Shown here: positions 7,857 to 17,001 of the stretch, in pieces
Layout: each line of letters starts with the position of its first letter
Numbering within the stretch: the stretch's first letter is position 1
NCBI RefSeq assembly: GCF_009931115.1
Contig: NZ_CP047491.1
Span: 682,001 to 746,000 of the forward strand
Direction of reading: 5' to 3'
Origin: Microbulbifer hydrolyticus
Lineage (GTDB): Bacteria > Pseudomonadota > Gammaproteobacteria > Pseudomonadales > Cellvibrionaceae
DNA: 64,000 nt
Program-made: the position numbers and the translations under genes
The notes under the pieces: model-generated
Seen by the model: only the letters and a program-made list of their open reading frames with translations
Databases searched by the model: none
What the model was told of the DNA's origin: nothing

Positions 7857-9638
7857 TTATCGCGCCAGAGTGAGATCCCAGCCGGTCAGCAGAATGGTTA
7901 CGGTTACCGCGCCCACCAGCAGGTTCATGGGGATACCGACTTTCAGATAATCCGAGAAACGGTAGCCGCCAGGGCCGTATACCATCAGGTTCGTCTGGTA
8001 GCCCAGCGGGGTGGCGAAACTGGCGGAGGCCGCCATCATCACCGCAAACATGAATGGCTCGGGGTTGAGCCCGGCGCTGGCGGTAATCTGCAGCACAATG
8101 GGTACCATGATGATGGCCGCCGCGTTATTGGTGACCATCTCGGTAAGGAGGGAGACGCACAGGTAAATCAGGATCAGCATCAACCAGGGGTGCCCGTAGG
8201 AAAGCGAGATTACGCCCTCCGCCAGCATCGCGGCCACGCCGGTTTTCTGCAGCGCGACGCCCAGTGCGAAGGAGGCCGCAATGGTGATCAGTACCGGCAG
8301 GTCGAGGCTTTTCTGCGCCTGGTTCACCGAGCAGCAGCGCGTGAGCAGCATGGCGCCGGCGCCAATCAGGGAGGCGTTCAGCATGCTGATCAGGCCGGTG
8401 CCTGCCGCCAGCACGATCGCGATCAGGATGAGCCAGGAGGTCAATCCCTTCTCGTGACGCGGGCTCTCCGCTTCCAGGTCGTTGATCAGCAGGAAATCCT
8501 TGCTGTAACGCTGGCGCATCACGAAGCCGGGGCGCGCTTCCAGCAGCAGGGAGTCACCGGCTTTCAGTTTGATACTGCCGAGATTGCCCGCCACCCGCCG
8601 GCCCTCGCGGGCCACCGCCAGCACTGCGGCACCGTAGCGTGCGCGGAACTGTGCATCGCGGATACTACTGCCAATGACCTCGCATTGCGGGGATACCACC
8701 ACCTCCACCAGGCGACGTTCTTCGACACCCGAAGTGAGGACGGTGGTGCCGTCGTGATGGTCCGACGGCACAATGCCGCGCATGCGCAGAAGGTCGGAAA
8801 TCGCTTCGGTGTCGCCGGCAAACACCAGCCGATCGCCGCCACGCAGTTTTTCACCGGAGCGTACCGGGGTAATTACGCGGCCGTCCCGCTCAATTTCCAC
8901 CAGGTACACACGGCGAAGCCCCCGCAGGCCCGCATCCTCTACAGTCTGCCCGACCAGAGGGCCGGCACTGTCGATGGCGACTTCAAGAGTGAATTCACGC
9001 AGGTTGCCGAAGGGTTTTTTCTCGCGACGGTCGGGCAGCCAGCGTGGGAAAAACAGCAGCATGAAGGCAATGCCGACCAGCGCAGCGGGCAGCCCCACCG
9101 CAGCGATGGAGAACAGGGAGAACCCCTCGCTGCCGGTAATGGCCTGGTACTGGCCGTTGACCACCAGGTTGGTGCTGGTGCCGATCAGGGTCAGGGTGCC
9201 GCCGAGGATGGCACCGTAACTGAGAGGGATCATCAGCTTGGAGGGGGCGATATCGATACGCTTGGCCCAGGCGTTCAGCGCCGGGATCATGGTGGCGACC
9301 ACCGGCGTGTTGTTGAGGTAGCCGGACAGGGCCACCACCGGCGCAAACACCCGCAGCATGGCGGAGCGTACCGTGTTCGGACGCCCCAGCAGGTGCTTTA
9401 CCATCATGTCGATACCGCCGGAGGAATGGATGCCGGCAGCCACCACAAACATGGCCGCCACGGTGATCAGGCCGCTGTTACTGAAGCCGGACAGGGCCTC
9501 CGCCGGAGTAAGAATCCCGCTGACACTCAACAGTGTCAGCGCCGCCATCATCACCAGATAGGCCTGAATACGGGTAAAAATCAGTGTGGCCAGTACGGCG
9601 AAAACGAGAAAAAGGGAAAACCAGCCAGACCAATCCAT
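7857..9638 (-). CDS. SLC13-family permease with two central RCK/TrkA-C domains
   Basis: 593-residue inner-membrane transporter of the divalent anion:Na+ symporter (SLC13/ArsB-like) superfamily. Two membrane halves flank a soluble centre at about residues 210-390. That centre holds two TrkA-C-like domains (VGQTVEDAGLRGLRRVYLVEIERDG and IGSSIRDAQFRARYGAAVLAVAREG). The second half includes TEMVTNNAAAIIMVPI and ASFATPLGYQTNLMVYGPG, the typical SLC13 substrate and sodium region. The substrate may be sulfate, a dicarboxylate or another anion; gene context does not decide it. The gene is monocistronic and divergent from gcvT across about 380 bp. Confidence 0.85.
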   Translation of the reverse strand: MDWSGWFSLFLVFAVLATLIFTRIQAYLVMMAALTLLSVSGILTPAEALSGFSNSGLITVAAMFVVAAGIHSSGGIDMMVKHLLGRPNTVRSAMLRVFAPVVALSGYLNNTPVVATMIPALNAWAKRIDIAPSKLMIPLSYGAILGGTLTLIGTSTNLVVNGQYQAITGSEGFSLFSIAAVGLPAALVGIAFMLLFFPRWLPDRREKKPFGNLREFTLEVAIDSAGPLVGQTVEDAGLRGLRRVYLVEIERDGRVITPVRSGEKLRGGDRLVFAGDTEAISDLLRMRGIVPSDHHDGTTVLTSGVEERRLVEVVVSPQCEVIGSSIRDAQFRARYGAAVLAVAREGRRVAGNLGSIKLKAGDSLLLEARPGFVMRQRYSKDFLLINDLEAESPRHEKGLTSWLILIAIVLAAGTGLISMLNASLIGAGAMLLTRCCSVNQAQKSLDLPVLITIAASFALGVALQKTGVAAMLAEGVISLSYGHPWLMLILIYLCVSLLTEMVTNNAAAIIMVPIVLQITASAGLNPEPFMFAVMMAASASFATPLGYQTNLMVYGPGGYRFSDYLKVGIPMNLLVGAVTVTILLTGWDLTLAR

Positions 9639-10017
9639 AGTATTGCGAGTTCTTTCGGGGGCAGTTGACGGCTAAAGCTACTGCAAACGCTTTGGCACCA
9701 AAAGTTATTTTTTCGCATATTTATATAGCGTTGCGACGAATACTACAGCGATTGCCGCAGGGTTGGTGCGTCCGGACTGCTTCAGAATCGCCGGAGAATA
9801 ATATTTTTCACTGCGGCTGCTAGGCTTTGCAGAGGATTGGCGTCTGGTATCTGCGGCTGCGCGGCCGGTAGAATACGCGGCTTTCTATTTAGGGCCTGTT
9901 GCTCGGCCCGCGCTATCGACGGCACGCAGTCCGCGCCTTCATTTGGTTTCAAGACATAGTTGTTTCAAGAGATAGTTGTTTCAAGACATAGTTTCAGAAC
10001 ACGGGATTCAGCACAGA
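9639..10017. promoter_or_regulatory. Divergent intergenic region between SLC13 gene and gcvT
   Basis: A 379 bp gap holding the upstream regions of two divergent genes. The part nearest the permease is AT-rich (about 9700-9730). The gcvT-proximal end carries three 16 bp tandem units. I looked for a glycine riboswitch upstream of gcvT and did not recognise its conserved core. No small reading frame stands out. Confidence 0.5.
9946..9993 (+). repeat. Three tandem 16 bp units immediately upstream of gcvT
   Basis: Units GTTTCAAGACATAGTT (9946-9961), GTTTCAAGAGATAGTT (9962-9977, one mismatch) and GTTTCAAGACATAGTT (9978-9993) follow each other without gaps and end 24 bp before the gcvT ATG. Each unit contains TAG, so the array is not translated in its +1-unit frame. 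It occupies the expected 5' leader of gcvT. Confidence 0.95.
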
Positions 10018-11106
10018 ATGGGAAATAAAACCGCGCTTTACGATGCCCACGTTGCCATGGGCGGAAAAATGGTGGATTTTGGTGGCTGGGATATGCCGCT
10101 GCACTACGGTTCGCAGCTGGAGGAGCACCACAAGGTGCGCCAGGACGCGGGCATGTTTGATGTGTCCCACATGACCGTGGTGGATGTAGACGGCGATGGC
10201 GCCAGAGACTTCCTGCGCACCCTGCTCGCCAACGATGTCGCCAAGCTCGACGGCAAGCCGGGCAAGGCGCTCTACACTGGCATGCTGAATGATAAGGGCG
10301 GTGTAGTAGACGACCTGATCGTCTATCTGCGCGATCCGGGCTACCGTGTAGTGGTTAACTGCGCTACCCGCGAAAAGGATCTCGCATGGATGAACCAGCA
10401 GGCCGCTTCCTTCGACGTGACCCTCAGCGAGCGTCCGCATCTGGCGATGATCGCTATTCAGGGGCCGCAGGCTATCGACAAGGTGAAAGAAGTGATGGGC
10501 ATCGACTGGGCTGCAGCCATCGATGACCTCAAGGTTTTCAACAGCTTTTCCCGCGGAGACTGGTTTTTGGCGCGCACCGGCTACACCGGTGAAGACGGCC
10601 TGGAGATCATGCTGAACAACGACGACGCGCCGGGTTTCTGGAATGCGCTGGCGGGTGCGGGCGTAGCACCCTGTGGTCTCGGCGCGCGGGATACCCTGCG
10701 TCTGGAAGCCGGCATGAACCTGTACGGTCATGAGATGGACGACGATACTTCGCCGCTGCAGGCGAATATGGCGTGGACCATCGCGTGGGAGCCGGAGGAC
10801 CGCAAGTTCGTCGGCCGCGAGGCACTGGAACAGGAAAAAGCCGCGGGCGTGGAAAACAAGCTGGTTGGCCTGGTCCTGGAAGAGCGCGGCGTTCTGCGTG
10901 CAGGGCAAGAGGTTGTGGTGGACGGCGAGGATCGCCGCGGTATCATCACCAGCGGAACTTTCTCTCCCACCCTGGGATATTCCATTGCCATGGCCCGGGT
11001 ACCGGTGAGTGTTGGTGACACCGCACAGGTCGAGATCCGCAAAAAGCTGATCCCGGTGCGCGTGGTAAAACCGAGTTTTGTGCGTAACGGCAAGTCTCTG
11101 GTATGA
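10018..11106 (+). CDS. gcvT: Aminomethyltransferase (glycine cleavage T protein)
   Basis: T protein of the glycine cleavage system. It transfers the aminomethyl carbon from lipoyl-GcvH to tetrahydrofolate, releasing ammonia. The 362-residue protein starts [23 protein letters not shown], the standard GcvT N-terminus, so I choose ATG 10018. Other family motifs are [35 protein letters not shown] and the C-terminal FVRNGKSLV. gcvH follows 68 bp downstream on the same strand. gcvP is not in the window. The leader holds a three-unit tandem repeat. Confidence 0.97.
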   Translation: MGNKTALYDAHVAMGGKMVDFGGWDMPLHYGSQLEEHHKVRQDAGMFDVSHMTVVDVDGDGARDFLRTLLANDVAKLDGKPGKALYTGMLNDKGGVVDDLIVYLRDPGYRVVVNCATREKDLAWMNQQAASFDVTLSERPHLAMIAIQGPQAIDKVKEVMGIDWAAAIDDLKVFNSFSRGDWFLARTGYTGEDGLEIMLNNDDAPGFWNALAGAGVAPCGLGARDTLRLEAGMNLYGHEMDDDTSPLQANMAWTIAWEPEDRKFVGREALEQEKAAGVENKLVGLVLEERGVLRAGQEVVVDGEDRRGIITSGTFSPTLGYSIAMARVPVSVGDTAQVEIRKKLIPVRVVKPSFVRNGKSLV

Positions 11107-11174
11107 GTACACCGTTGGGCCACTGGATCATTTTCTGAATACACTGTTTACAGCTTATTTTGAGGGAAGAACCC

Positions 11175-11564
11175 ATGAGCGATATTCGCAGCGAACTGAA
11201 ATACGCCTCCAGCCACGAGTGGGCGCGGTTGGAAGAGGACGGCACGGTAACCGTGGGCATCAGTGACCACGCCCAGGATGCCCTGGGTGATGTGGTTTAC
11301 GTGGAAACCCCGGAAGTTGGCCAGACCCTGAACGCCGGTGAAGAAGCGGGCGTGGTTGAGTCGGTAAAAGCGGCCAGCGATATCTACGCGCCGATCTCCG
11401 GTGAAGTAATCGCCGTCAACGAAGCACTGGAAGACGAGCCGGAAACCGTGAACTCCAGCCCTTACGATGACGGCTGGTTCTTCAAGGTGAAGCCGAGTGA
11501 CGAGAGTGAGCTGGACAAGCTGATGGACGCGGACGCGTACAGAGCGGAGAGCGAAGAGGACTGA
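11175..11564 (+). CDS. gcvH: Glycine cleavage system H protein
   Basis: Lipoyl carrier of the glycine cleavage system, shuttling the aminomethyl intermediate between GcvP, GcvT and Lpd. The 129-residue length is typical. The lipoylation lysine is in [13 protein letters not shown], about residue 65. The family signatures [30 protein letters not shown] and [10 protein letters not shown] are present. ATG 11175 is preceded by GAGGGAAG at good spacing; an upstream in-frame ATG at 11160 lies before that Shine-Dalgarno sequence. It forms an operon with gcvT and is followed by a terminator. Confidence 0.97.
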   Translation: MSDIRSELKYASSHEWARLEEDGTVTVGISDHAQDALGDVVYVETPEVGQTLNAGEEAGVVESVKAASDIYAPISGEVIAVNEALEDEPETVNSSPYDDGWFFKVKPSDESELDKLMDADAYRAESEED

Positions 11565-11586
11565 TTCCCCTTTATCTCTTATGCGA

Positions 11587-11615
11587 AACGCCGGGCCTTG
11601 TGCCTGGCGTTTTTG
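11587..11615 (+). terminator. Rho-independent terminator after gcvH
   Basis: Stem AACGCC-GGGC / GCC-TGGCGTT with a short loop, followed by a T-run, 23 bp after the gcvH stop. It separates gcvTH from the convergent ptsP gene. Confidence 0.8.
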
Positions 11616-11642
11616 TTTGTGTTTCGCGGATTTGTGTCCGGC

Positions 11643-13922
11643 TCAGATATTCGAGCTTGCCTCAGCCTGCTGCGGCTGCACCAGCCCGCCAATACCGAGA
11701 TCCTGCAAATACTCGTAAAGCTTTGCCTCGATCTGCTCGGGGCTTTCCATTTTCAGTACTTGCTGGAGCAAGCGGTCCAGGTCGGACTTGTTCACTTCCC
11801 TCAGGGCCGCTTTCACCCGCAGCAGGTTGGTGGCGTTCATCGAAAGAACATCGTAGCCCATGGCCACCAGTAACAGCGCTCCACCGGGGTCGCCGGCGAG
11901 CTCGCCACAGATACCCACCTTGGTACTGGTCTCATGCCCCGCGGTAACCACCTGTAACAGTGCCTGCAAAACCGCCGGATGGAAGCTGTGGTAGATACCC
12001 GCCACGCGGCTGTTGTTGCGGTCCACCGCCAGCAGGTACTGGGTCAGATCGTTGCTGCCCACCGACATAAAATCCACGCGTTTGGCCAGCTCGCGTGCCT
12101 GATATACCGCTGAGGGCACCTCAATCATGATTCCCAGCGGCGGGCGCTGGATTGCGTAGCCCTCGTCCACAAGCTCGCAGTAGGCGCGGTCCACCAGCTT
12201 GCGCGCCGCTTCCAGCTCGCCGACACCGCTGATCATTGGCAGCATGATGCGCAGGTTGTCGAGCCCGAGGCTGGCTTTCATCATCGCCCGCACCTGGGCC
12301 AGGAAGATTTCCGGATGATCCAGGGTTACGCGGATGCCGCGCCAGCCGAGAAACGGGTTGGTTTCCTCGATCGGGAAGTACGAAAGCGCCTTGTCGCCGC
12401 CGATATCCAGGGTGCGCATGGTAACCGGGCGGGGGGCGAAGGCCTGTAGCTGTTCGCGGTAGATTTCCCGCTGCTCTTCCTCAGAGGGAAAGCGGTCGCG
12501 CAGCAGGAAAGGGACTTCGGTGCGGTAGAGGCCGACGCCCTCGGCACCGCGCTCCAATGAGCGCACTACGTCGGCCATCAGGCCAGTGTTCACCCACAGG
12601 CGTATGCGGTGGCCATCCGCGGTCTCACACGGGAGTTTGGCGAGGTGGTCCAGGTTGCGCGCGAGCTCGCGCTCTTCTTCCACGATGGCGTCGTAGCGGC
12701 GCTTCAGTTCCACACTGGGGTTGATGTGCAGTTCGCCGCGGTAGCCGTCTACCACCAGGTCGACGCCGTCCACCTGCTCCCAGGGCAGTTCCTGCGCGCC
12801 CATTACCGCCGGCACACCCATGGCGCGCGCAATGATGGAGACGTGGCTGTTGGCGGAGCCCTTGATGGACACGAGCCCTGCGAGCTTCTCCCGGGGCACA
12901 TCGGCAAGTACCGACGCGGTGAGTTCCTCGCCGATCAGAATGGTGTTGTCCGGGTATTCGCGGAGGCTCTGTTCCTGCTGGCGCAGGTGCATCAGCACCC
13001 GCGCACCGAGATCGCGTACATCGGCGGCGCGCTCGCGGAAATAGGAGTCAGACATCGCCTCAAAGCGCCGAACATGTTCCAGCATCACCTCGGCCCAGGC
13101 GCGGCTGGCAGTGAGTTGCTGGCGGATGCGCTCGCACACTTCGACGGCGATGGAATTGTCGTCAAGCATGCTGATGTAGGCGTCGAACAGCGCGCGTTCT
13201 TCCTTGTTCAGGTCGTTCTTCAGCCGTTCCCCGACATCGCGGATTTCATCCCGCGCAGCGGCCAGGGCCTGGTGGAACAGGTTGAGCTCGCCTTCCACAT
13301 CCATGGTGCAGGCAAAGGGTACCGTGGCGAGGTTGGCCGGTGGCGCGACGATATGTGCGCGACCGATGGCTACTCCGGGGGAGGCGGCGAGGCCGGTGAA
13401 TTTCGCCTCATTGCGCTGCTGGCCCATATTGGCCAGGGCGCCGGTGGCCTCAGCGTGGGCGATAACCCCGGCAAGCTGGGCGGAAAGTGTGACCAGAAAG
13501 GCCTCTTCGCCCTCGTCGAACCGGCGCCGCTCGGTTTGCTGTACCACCAGCACACCGAGCACATTGCGGTGGTGGATGATGGGGGTGCCGAGAAACGCGG
13601 AGAAGCGTTCCTCGCCGGTGGCGGGGAAGTACTGGAATGCGGGGTGGGCTTCGGCGTGCTCCAGGTTGATGGGCTCCTCGCGGGTAGCGACGTTACCTAC
13701 CAGACCCTCGCCAGGTGCCAGATGCACCTGGCCAACGGCGTCCTGGTTCAGGCCCTCGGTGGCCATCAACACGTAGTTGCCCGTTTGTTTGTCGCGCAGG
13801 TAAACCGAACACACCTTGGTGTTCATTACATCCCTTACCCGACGGACAATAATGCCCAGCGCGGTGGTGAGATCCCGGGCGGTGTTTACTTCCTGAACGA
13901 TACTGCGCAGTGATCCGAGCAA
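11643..13922 (-). CDS. ptsP: Phosphoenolpyruvate-protein phosphotransferase PtsP (enzyme I-Ntr)
   Basis: First phosphotransferase of the nitrogen-related PTS (PtsP-NPr-PtsN), cytoplasmic, 759 residues. Domains in order: GAF sensor domain (about 15-160), enzyme I N-terminal domain (about 175-300), swivelling phosphohistidine domain with catalytic His360 in GSANSHVSIIARAMGVPAVMG, and the PEP-binding TIM barrel (about 430-715) with MRTLDIGGDK, IMLPMI and GSNDLTQYLLAVDRNN. The GAF domain distinguishes it from sugar-PTS enzyme I. In enterics, GAF binding of glutamine or 2-oxoglutarate tunes autophosphorylation; that is family knowledge. It lies just downstream of rppH, the same order as in E. coli. 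Confidence 0.96.
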   Translation of the reverse strand: MLGSLRSIVQEVNTARDLTTALGIIVRRVRDVMNTKVCSVYLRDKQTGNYVLMATEGLNQDAVGQVHLAPGEGLVGNVATREEPINLEHAEAHPAFQYFPATGEERFSAFLGTPIIHHRNVLGVLVVQQTERRRFDEGEEAFLVTLSAQLAGVIAHAEATGALANMGQQRNEAKFTGLAASPGVAIGRAHIVAPPANLATVPFACTMDVEGELNLFHQALAAARDEIRDVGERLKNDLNKEERALFDAYISMLDDNSIAVEVCERIRQQLTASRAWAEVMLEHVRRFEAMSDSYFRERAADVRDLGARVLMHLRQQEQSLREYPDNTILIGEELTASVLADVPREKLAGLVSIKGSANSHVSIIARAMGVPAVMGAQELPWEQVDGVDLVVDGYRGELHINPSVELKRRYDAIVEEERELARNLDHLAKLPCETADGHRIRLWVNTGLMADVVRSLERGAEGVGLYRTEVPFLLRDRFPSEEEQREIYREQLQAFAPRPVTMRTLDIGGDKALSYFPIEETNPFLGWRGIRVTLDHPEIFLAQVRAMMKASLGLDNLRIMLPMISGVGELEAARKLVDRAYCELVDEGYAIQRPPLGIMIEVPSAVYQARELAKRVDFMSVGSNDLTQYLLAVDRNNSRVAGIYHSFHPAVLQALLQVVTAGHETSTKVGICGELAGDPGGALLLVAMGYDVLSMNATNLLRVKAALREVNKSDLDRLLQQVLKMESPEQIEAKLYEYLQDLGIGGLVQPQQAEASSNI

Positions 13923-14027
13923 AGTGGCTTTCCTCGCCGTATTCTTGCGGCTCCGCGCGCTGGCGTCGCCGTCGTTAGCTGTGCGAGCCTTTTCCCCGCG
14001 TGGCTCTGCACCACCTGGGTAATCGGG

Positions 14028-14681
14028 TTACTGCTCGCGCTTCAGCCAGCGTCTTTCCAATTGTAATTGCGTGGGCGCGAGCTCCGTGAGCGCACGCCGG
14101 TAAACCTCACGTTTAAAGGTCACGACTTTGGTCAGTGGGTGCCAGTAGCTCACCCATCGCCAGTGATCAAATTCCGGTTTGTAGCCGTTATCGAAACTGA
14201 TGTTGCTTTCTTCGGCGTTCAGTTGCAGCAGATACCACTTCTGTTTTTGGCCGATGCACAGGGGCTCGGAACGGCGCCTTACCAGGCGCTGTGGCAGGCG
14301 GTAGCGGAGCCAGCCGCGGGTGCTGGCGAGTAATGTCACTTGGCTGCGGGTCAGACCCACCTCCTCATAGAGCTCGCGATAAAGCGCCTGCTCGGGGGAC
14401 TCGCCGGGGTTGATGCCGCCCTGCGGGAATTGCCATGCGTCTTTGCCGCCTACCCTGCGCGCCCAGAGGGCCTGACCGCGCTCGTTCAGGACAATGATGC
14501 CGACATTCGGGCGGAAGCCCTCGCTGTCGATATTGCTGCTGTTGTCCGAAGCTGCACCAGTATTTTCCGCGCTCGATTTGCGGGTATTTTTTCCGCCACC
14601 GGATTTGTCGTTGCGCGCGGAGGACCTGGCGGGTCTGCGGCGGTTTTTACGCCCGGCGGGTGTCTGCTTGCCGTCGCCCAA
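14028..14681 (-). CDS. rppH: RNA pyrophosphohydrolase RppH (Nudix) with basic N-terminal extension
   Basis: Nudix hydrolase that removes pyrophosphate from mRNA 5' ends and so triggers RNase E-dependent decay. The Nudix box [22 protein letters not shown] and the RppH-specific [25 protein letters not shown] and [11 protein letters not shown] are clear. Relatives start MIDxxGFRPN, but here the equivalent residues read [11 protein letters not shown] with no ATG, GTG or TTG. The best start I find is TTG 14681, preceded by GAGG at proper spacing. It adds about 50 residues rich in Lys, Arg and Ser before the Nudix domain. The frame stays open upstream to 14909, so a longer form is possible. It is followed by ptsP after about 105 bp. 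Confidence 0.85.
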   Translation of the reverse strand: MGDGKQTPAGRKNRRRPARSSARNDKSGGGKNTRKSSAENTGAASDNSSNIDSEGFRPNVGIIVLNERGQALWARRVGGKDAWQFPQGGINPGESPEQALYRELYEEVGLTRSQVTLLASTRGWLRYRLPQRLVRRRSEPLCIGQKQKWYLLQLNAEESNISFDNGYKPEFDHWRWVSYWHPLTKVVTFKREVYRRALTELAPTQLQLERRWLKREQ

Positions 14682-14963
14682 AATACCGTCCTCAAATTTT
14701 TGTGGTGCCGATTCGTGAGGTAAGGAATACCTGCCGCACCATAATGTCCTGCATTGTTCCACAGCGACCGAATTACGGCAATTCGGTGACATCGGTCGGT
14801 GTATCCCACGCCCCGGCGGGGTAAAATCTGCCGCCTCGGGGTGCCACGGGTGGCGGCTATACCTCCGTGCGGAAAGGAACAGTGGTACCGATTTGGCGTA
14901 AAAAATCACCGTAGGGGCAACCTGCGCGTCAATGGTGCCCTATAGTCAATAAAGGAGATTTTT

Positions 14964-15656
14964 GTGCAATTGGCGATTTTTGATCTGGATAACACCCTGA
15001 TTGGCGGTGACAGCGATCATGCCTGGGGGGAATTTCTGGTGACCCGAGAGTGTGTGGACGGTGAGCGCTTTCGTAGCGAGAACGACCGCTTCTACCGGGA
15101 TTACCAGAGCGGCGATCTGGATATCTTCGCCTACCTGACCTTTGCCCTTGAGCCGCTGGCGCAGCTTTCCCGGGGACAGCTGCAGAACTTGCAGCGGGAA
15201 TTCATGCGCGAGGTGATCGGCGATATCTGGTTGCCGCACGCGGAGACGTTGATCCAGCGGCACCGGGATGCGGGACATCACATCATGATTATCACCGCCA
15301 CCAACCGCTTTGTGGTTGAGCCGATTGCCTCCAGGCTGGGTGTGGACACCCTGCTGGCAACCGAGCCGGAAGAGGTAAATGGCCAATTCACCGGCCGGGT
15401 CGCCGGTCAGCCCTGCTTCCAGGAGGGCAAGGTGGTGCGCCTGCAGCAGTGGCTGGATCAGCACCCGCGCTATGCCCAGGGCGAAAAATGGTTTTACAGC
15501 GACTCCATCAATGACCTGCCGCTGTTGCAGCAGGTAGAGCATCCCGTCGCAGTGGACCCGGATGCGCAGCTGCGCGATGCAGCGCTGACCCGGGGCTGGC
15601 AGGTTATCAGCCTGCGCGGCGATCACGAGGATTTCGCCAGCGCACTGAAGCTGTGA
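14964..15656 (+). CDS. HAD-IB family phosphatase (SerB-like hydrolase)
   Basis: 230-residue cytoplasmic hydrolase of the HAD superfamily, subfamily IB. Motif I is FDLDNTLIGGDSD at residues 5-17, with nucleophile and acid/base aspartates. Motif II lies in IMIITATNRFVVEPIA, and motif III/IV is YSDSINDLPLLQQVEHPVAVDPD. Family members act on phosphoserine-like or other small phosphomonoesters; this orthologue group is widespread in gammaproteobacteria beside rppH-ptsP, with no agreed substrate. GTG 14964 follows AAAGGAGAT at ideal spacing, so the start is well supported. Confidence 0.88.
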   Translation: MQLAIFDLDNTLIGGDSDHAWGEFLVTRECVDGERFRSENDRFYRDYQSGDLDIFAYLTFALEPLAQLSRGQLQNLQREFMREVIGDIWLPHAETLIQRHRDAGHHIMIITATNRFVVEPIASRLGVDTLLATEPEEVNGQFTGRVAGQPCFQEGKVVRLQQWLDQHPRYAQGEKWFYSDSINDLPLLQQVEHPVAVDPDAQLRDAALTRGWQVISLRGDHEDFASALKL

Positions 15657-15670
15657 GTACTCACCGCTGA

Positions 15671-16921
15671 ATGGAACGGTCCAACACGTACAGTAAAGAG
15701 TTCGGAAAACACGTGAAATACGCAGTCATCAAATCGTTCTCGCCCCTGACCCGGGCACTGCCCCTGGCGCTGGTTCTGACCGGAGGGCTGATGCTGGGAA
15801 GTGGTTGCGAGCGCAAGGCGCCGGAAACCGAAACGGAAACCGGCGTAGCGACACCGCCGGCACAAGTGATTAACGAAGCCGCCGCCGAGGCATTCTCTGC
15901 CGAGTACTGGCAGGCCGGGCAGGCGCAGATCATCGATGCCGAGGCCGCCGCGCAGGCGCTTCAGCGTGCGGTGGCTCAGCTACTGCAGGCACCTACGGAA
16001 GACCATCTGGAGGCGGCCAAGTTGGCCTGGCTGGACGCCCACCGCGAGCTGGCGGGTGCACTGCCATTTATCAAGGTGGCATTCTCGCCGGCAGAGCTGC
16101 AGCAGCAGGGGAAAGAGCTGCTGCTGGCGCTGGACAGCTGGCCGACCCAGGCTGGGTATCTGGATACGGTACCGGGGTATTCCACCAGCGGTATCGTCAA
16201 TGACACCGCCATCGAACTGACACTTGCCAACCTGCGCAAGCAACACCGGCTCACTGCGCACGAAGAGGCCAGTACCGGTTTTCACGCGCTGGAGGTGATG
16301 CTTTGGGGACCGACCAGTGAGCGCACCGCGGACCAGTTCGCCAAGTCGACAGGTGGCGAGCAGCCGGAGGCTCAGGCTTCCAATCGCCGCCGCGAGCTGA
16401 CGCGCCTGATAGCCCAGGGCATCCACGAAGACCTTTCCGGCCTGGCCACGCGCTGGCCATTGACCGCCAACGACTTGTCCCAGCGCTATCTGGCCAAGCC
16501 TCCCGCGTCGCGCCTGCAGTGGATTCGTTCGGCACACATGGATCTGCTGAGCAATGAAGTCCTGCCGCGGATGCCGGAAAGTTCTGAAAGTGATGTGGAA
16601 AGCGGTCGCGCGGCGGATTCCAAACAGGCACTGCTGGCCATGTTGCGCAACCTGCAGGCCAGTTGGCTGCCGGAAGGCGGCGGTGGCCTGGCAGACTTGA
16701 TGCTGGATCGCCATCAGACCACTGCGCTGGCGCAGACGTTTGCGGAGCTGGAACAGAGGCTACTGAAGATGGAAGATCCCATTGAGCTGGCAGATCCTGC
16801 GGAGCTACAGCGGGCCCGTCATCAGGTCGAAGCGCTGTTAGGGCTGCTGTCCGGTGACACCCAGGTGCCCGCGCGGGAGGAGGATATGACGCCGGTGAGC
16901 CTGACGAGGCCGGCGGAGTAA
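15671..16921 (+). CDS. Imelysin-family (M75-like) lipoprotein
   Basis: Predicted periplasmic lipoprotein. The N-terminus has a basic stretch, a hydrophobic segment and a lipobox-like GLMLGSGC ending at Cys46. The rest is helical and contains GFHALEVMLWG, the GxHxxE motif of imelysin-like proteins (EfeO, IrpA, algal and bacterial imelysins), followed later by a region like the second half of the fold. Families with this motif work in iron uptake or cell-surface proteolysis, so iron handling is a guess. Either ATG 15671 or GTG 15713 could start it; the latter gives a shorter, more usual signal peptide. No iron transporter gene is adjacent. Confidence 0.7.
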   Translation: MERSNTYSKEFGKHVKYAVIKSFSPLTRALPLALVLTGGLMLGSGCERKAPETETETGVATPPAQVINEAAAEAFSAEYWQAGQAQIIDAEAAAQALQRAVAQLLQAPTEDHLEAAKLAWLDAHRELAGALPFIKVAFSPAELQQQGKELLLALDSWPTQAGYLDTVPGYSTSGIVNDTAIELTLANLRKQHRLTAHEEASTGFHALEVMLWGPTSERTADQFAKSTGGEQPEAQASNRRRELTRLIAQGIHEDLSGLATRWPLTANDLSQRYLAKPPASRLQWIRSAHMDLLSNEVLPRMPESSESDVESGRAADSKQALLAMLRNLQASWLPEGGGGLADLMLDRHQTTALAQTFAELEQRLLKMEDPIELADPAELQRARHQVEALLGLLSGDTQVPAREEDMTPVSLTRPAE

Positions 16922-16948
16922 TGACGCGGTTTCATCTTTTCCCAACGC

Positions 16949-16977
16949 AAAAAACCCAGGCAAAGCCTGGGTTTTTT
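16949..16977. terminator. Bidirectional terminator between imelysin gene and mepK-like gene
   Basis: Perfect 13 bp stem AAAAAACCCAGGC / GCCTGGGTTTTTT with an AAA loop. It has A- and T-runs on both sides and lies between two convergent genes, so it can end both transcripts. Confidence 0.93.
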
Positions 16978-17001
16978 GGTGTTGGCCAGCGCGGCTGGTG
17001 A

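Noticed and set aside
8190..9668. A 492-codon open frame on the plus strand opposite the SLC13 gene
   Set aside because: It is antisense to a well-supported membrane protein, is His/Gln/Gly-rich in the manner of shadow frames and has no recognisable domain.
9661..10017. Glycine riboswitch before gcvT
   Set aside because: The conserved aptamer core and paired tandem layout were not recognisable by eye; only the 16 bp repeats stand out.
12609..13913. A 434-codon open frame opposite ptsP
   Set aside because: ptsP has full enzyme I and GAF motifs, and the opposite frame shows no domain.
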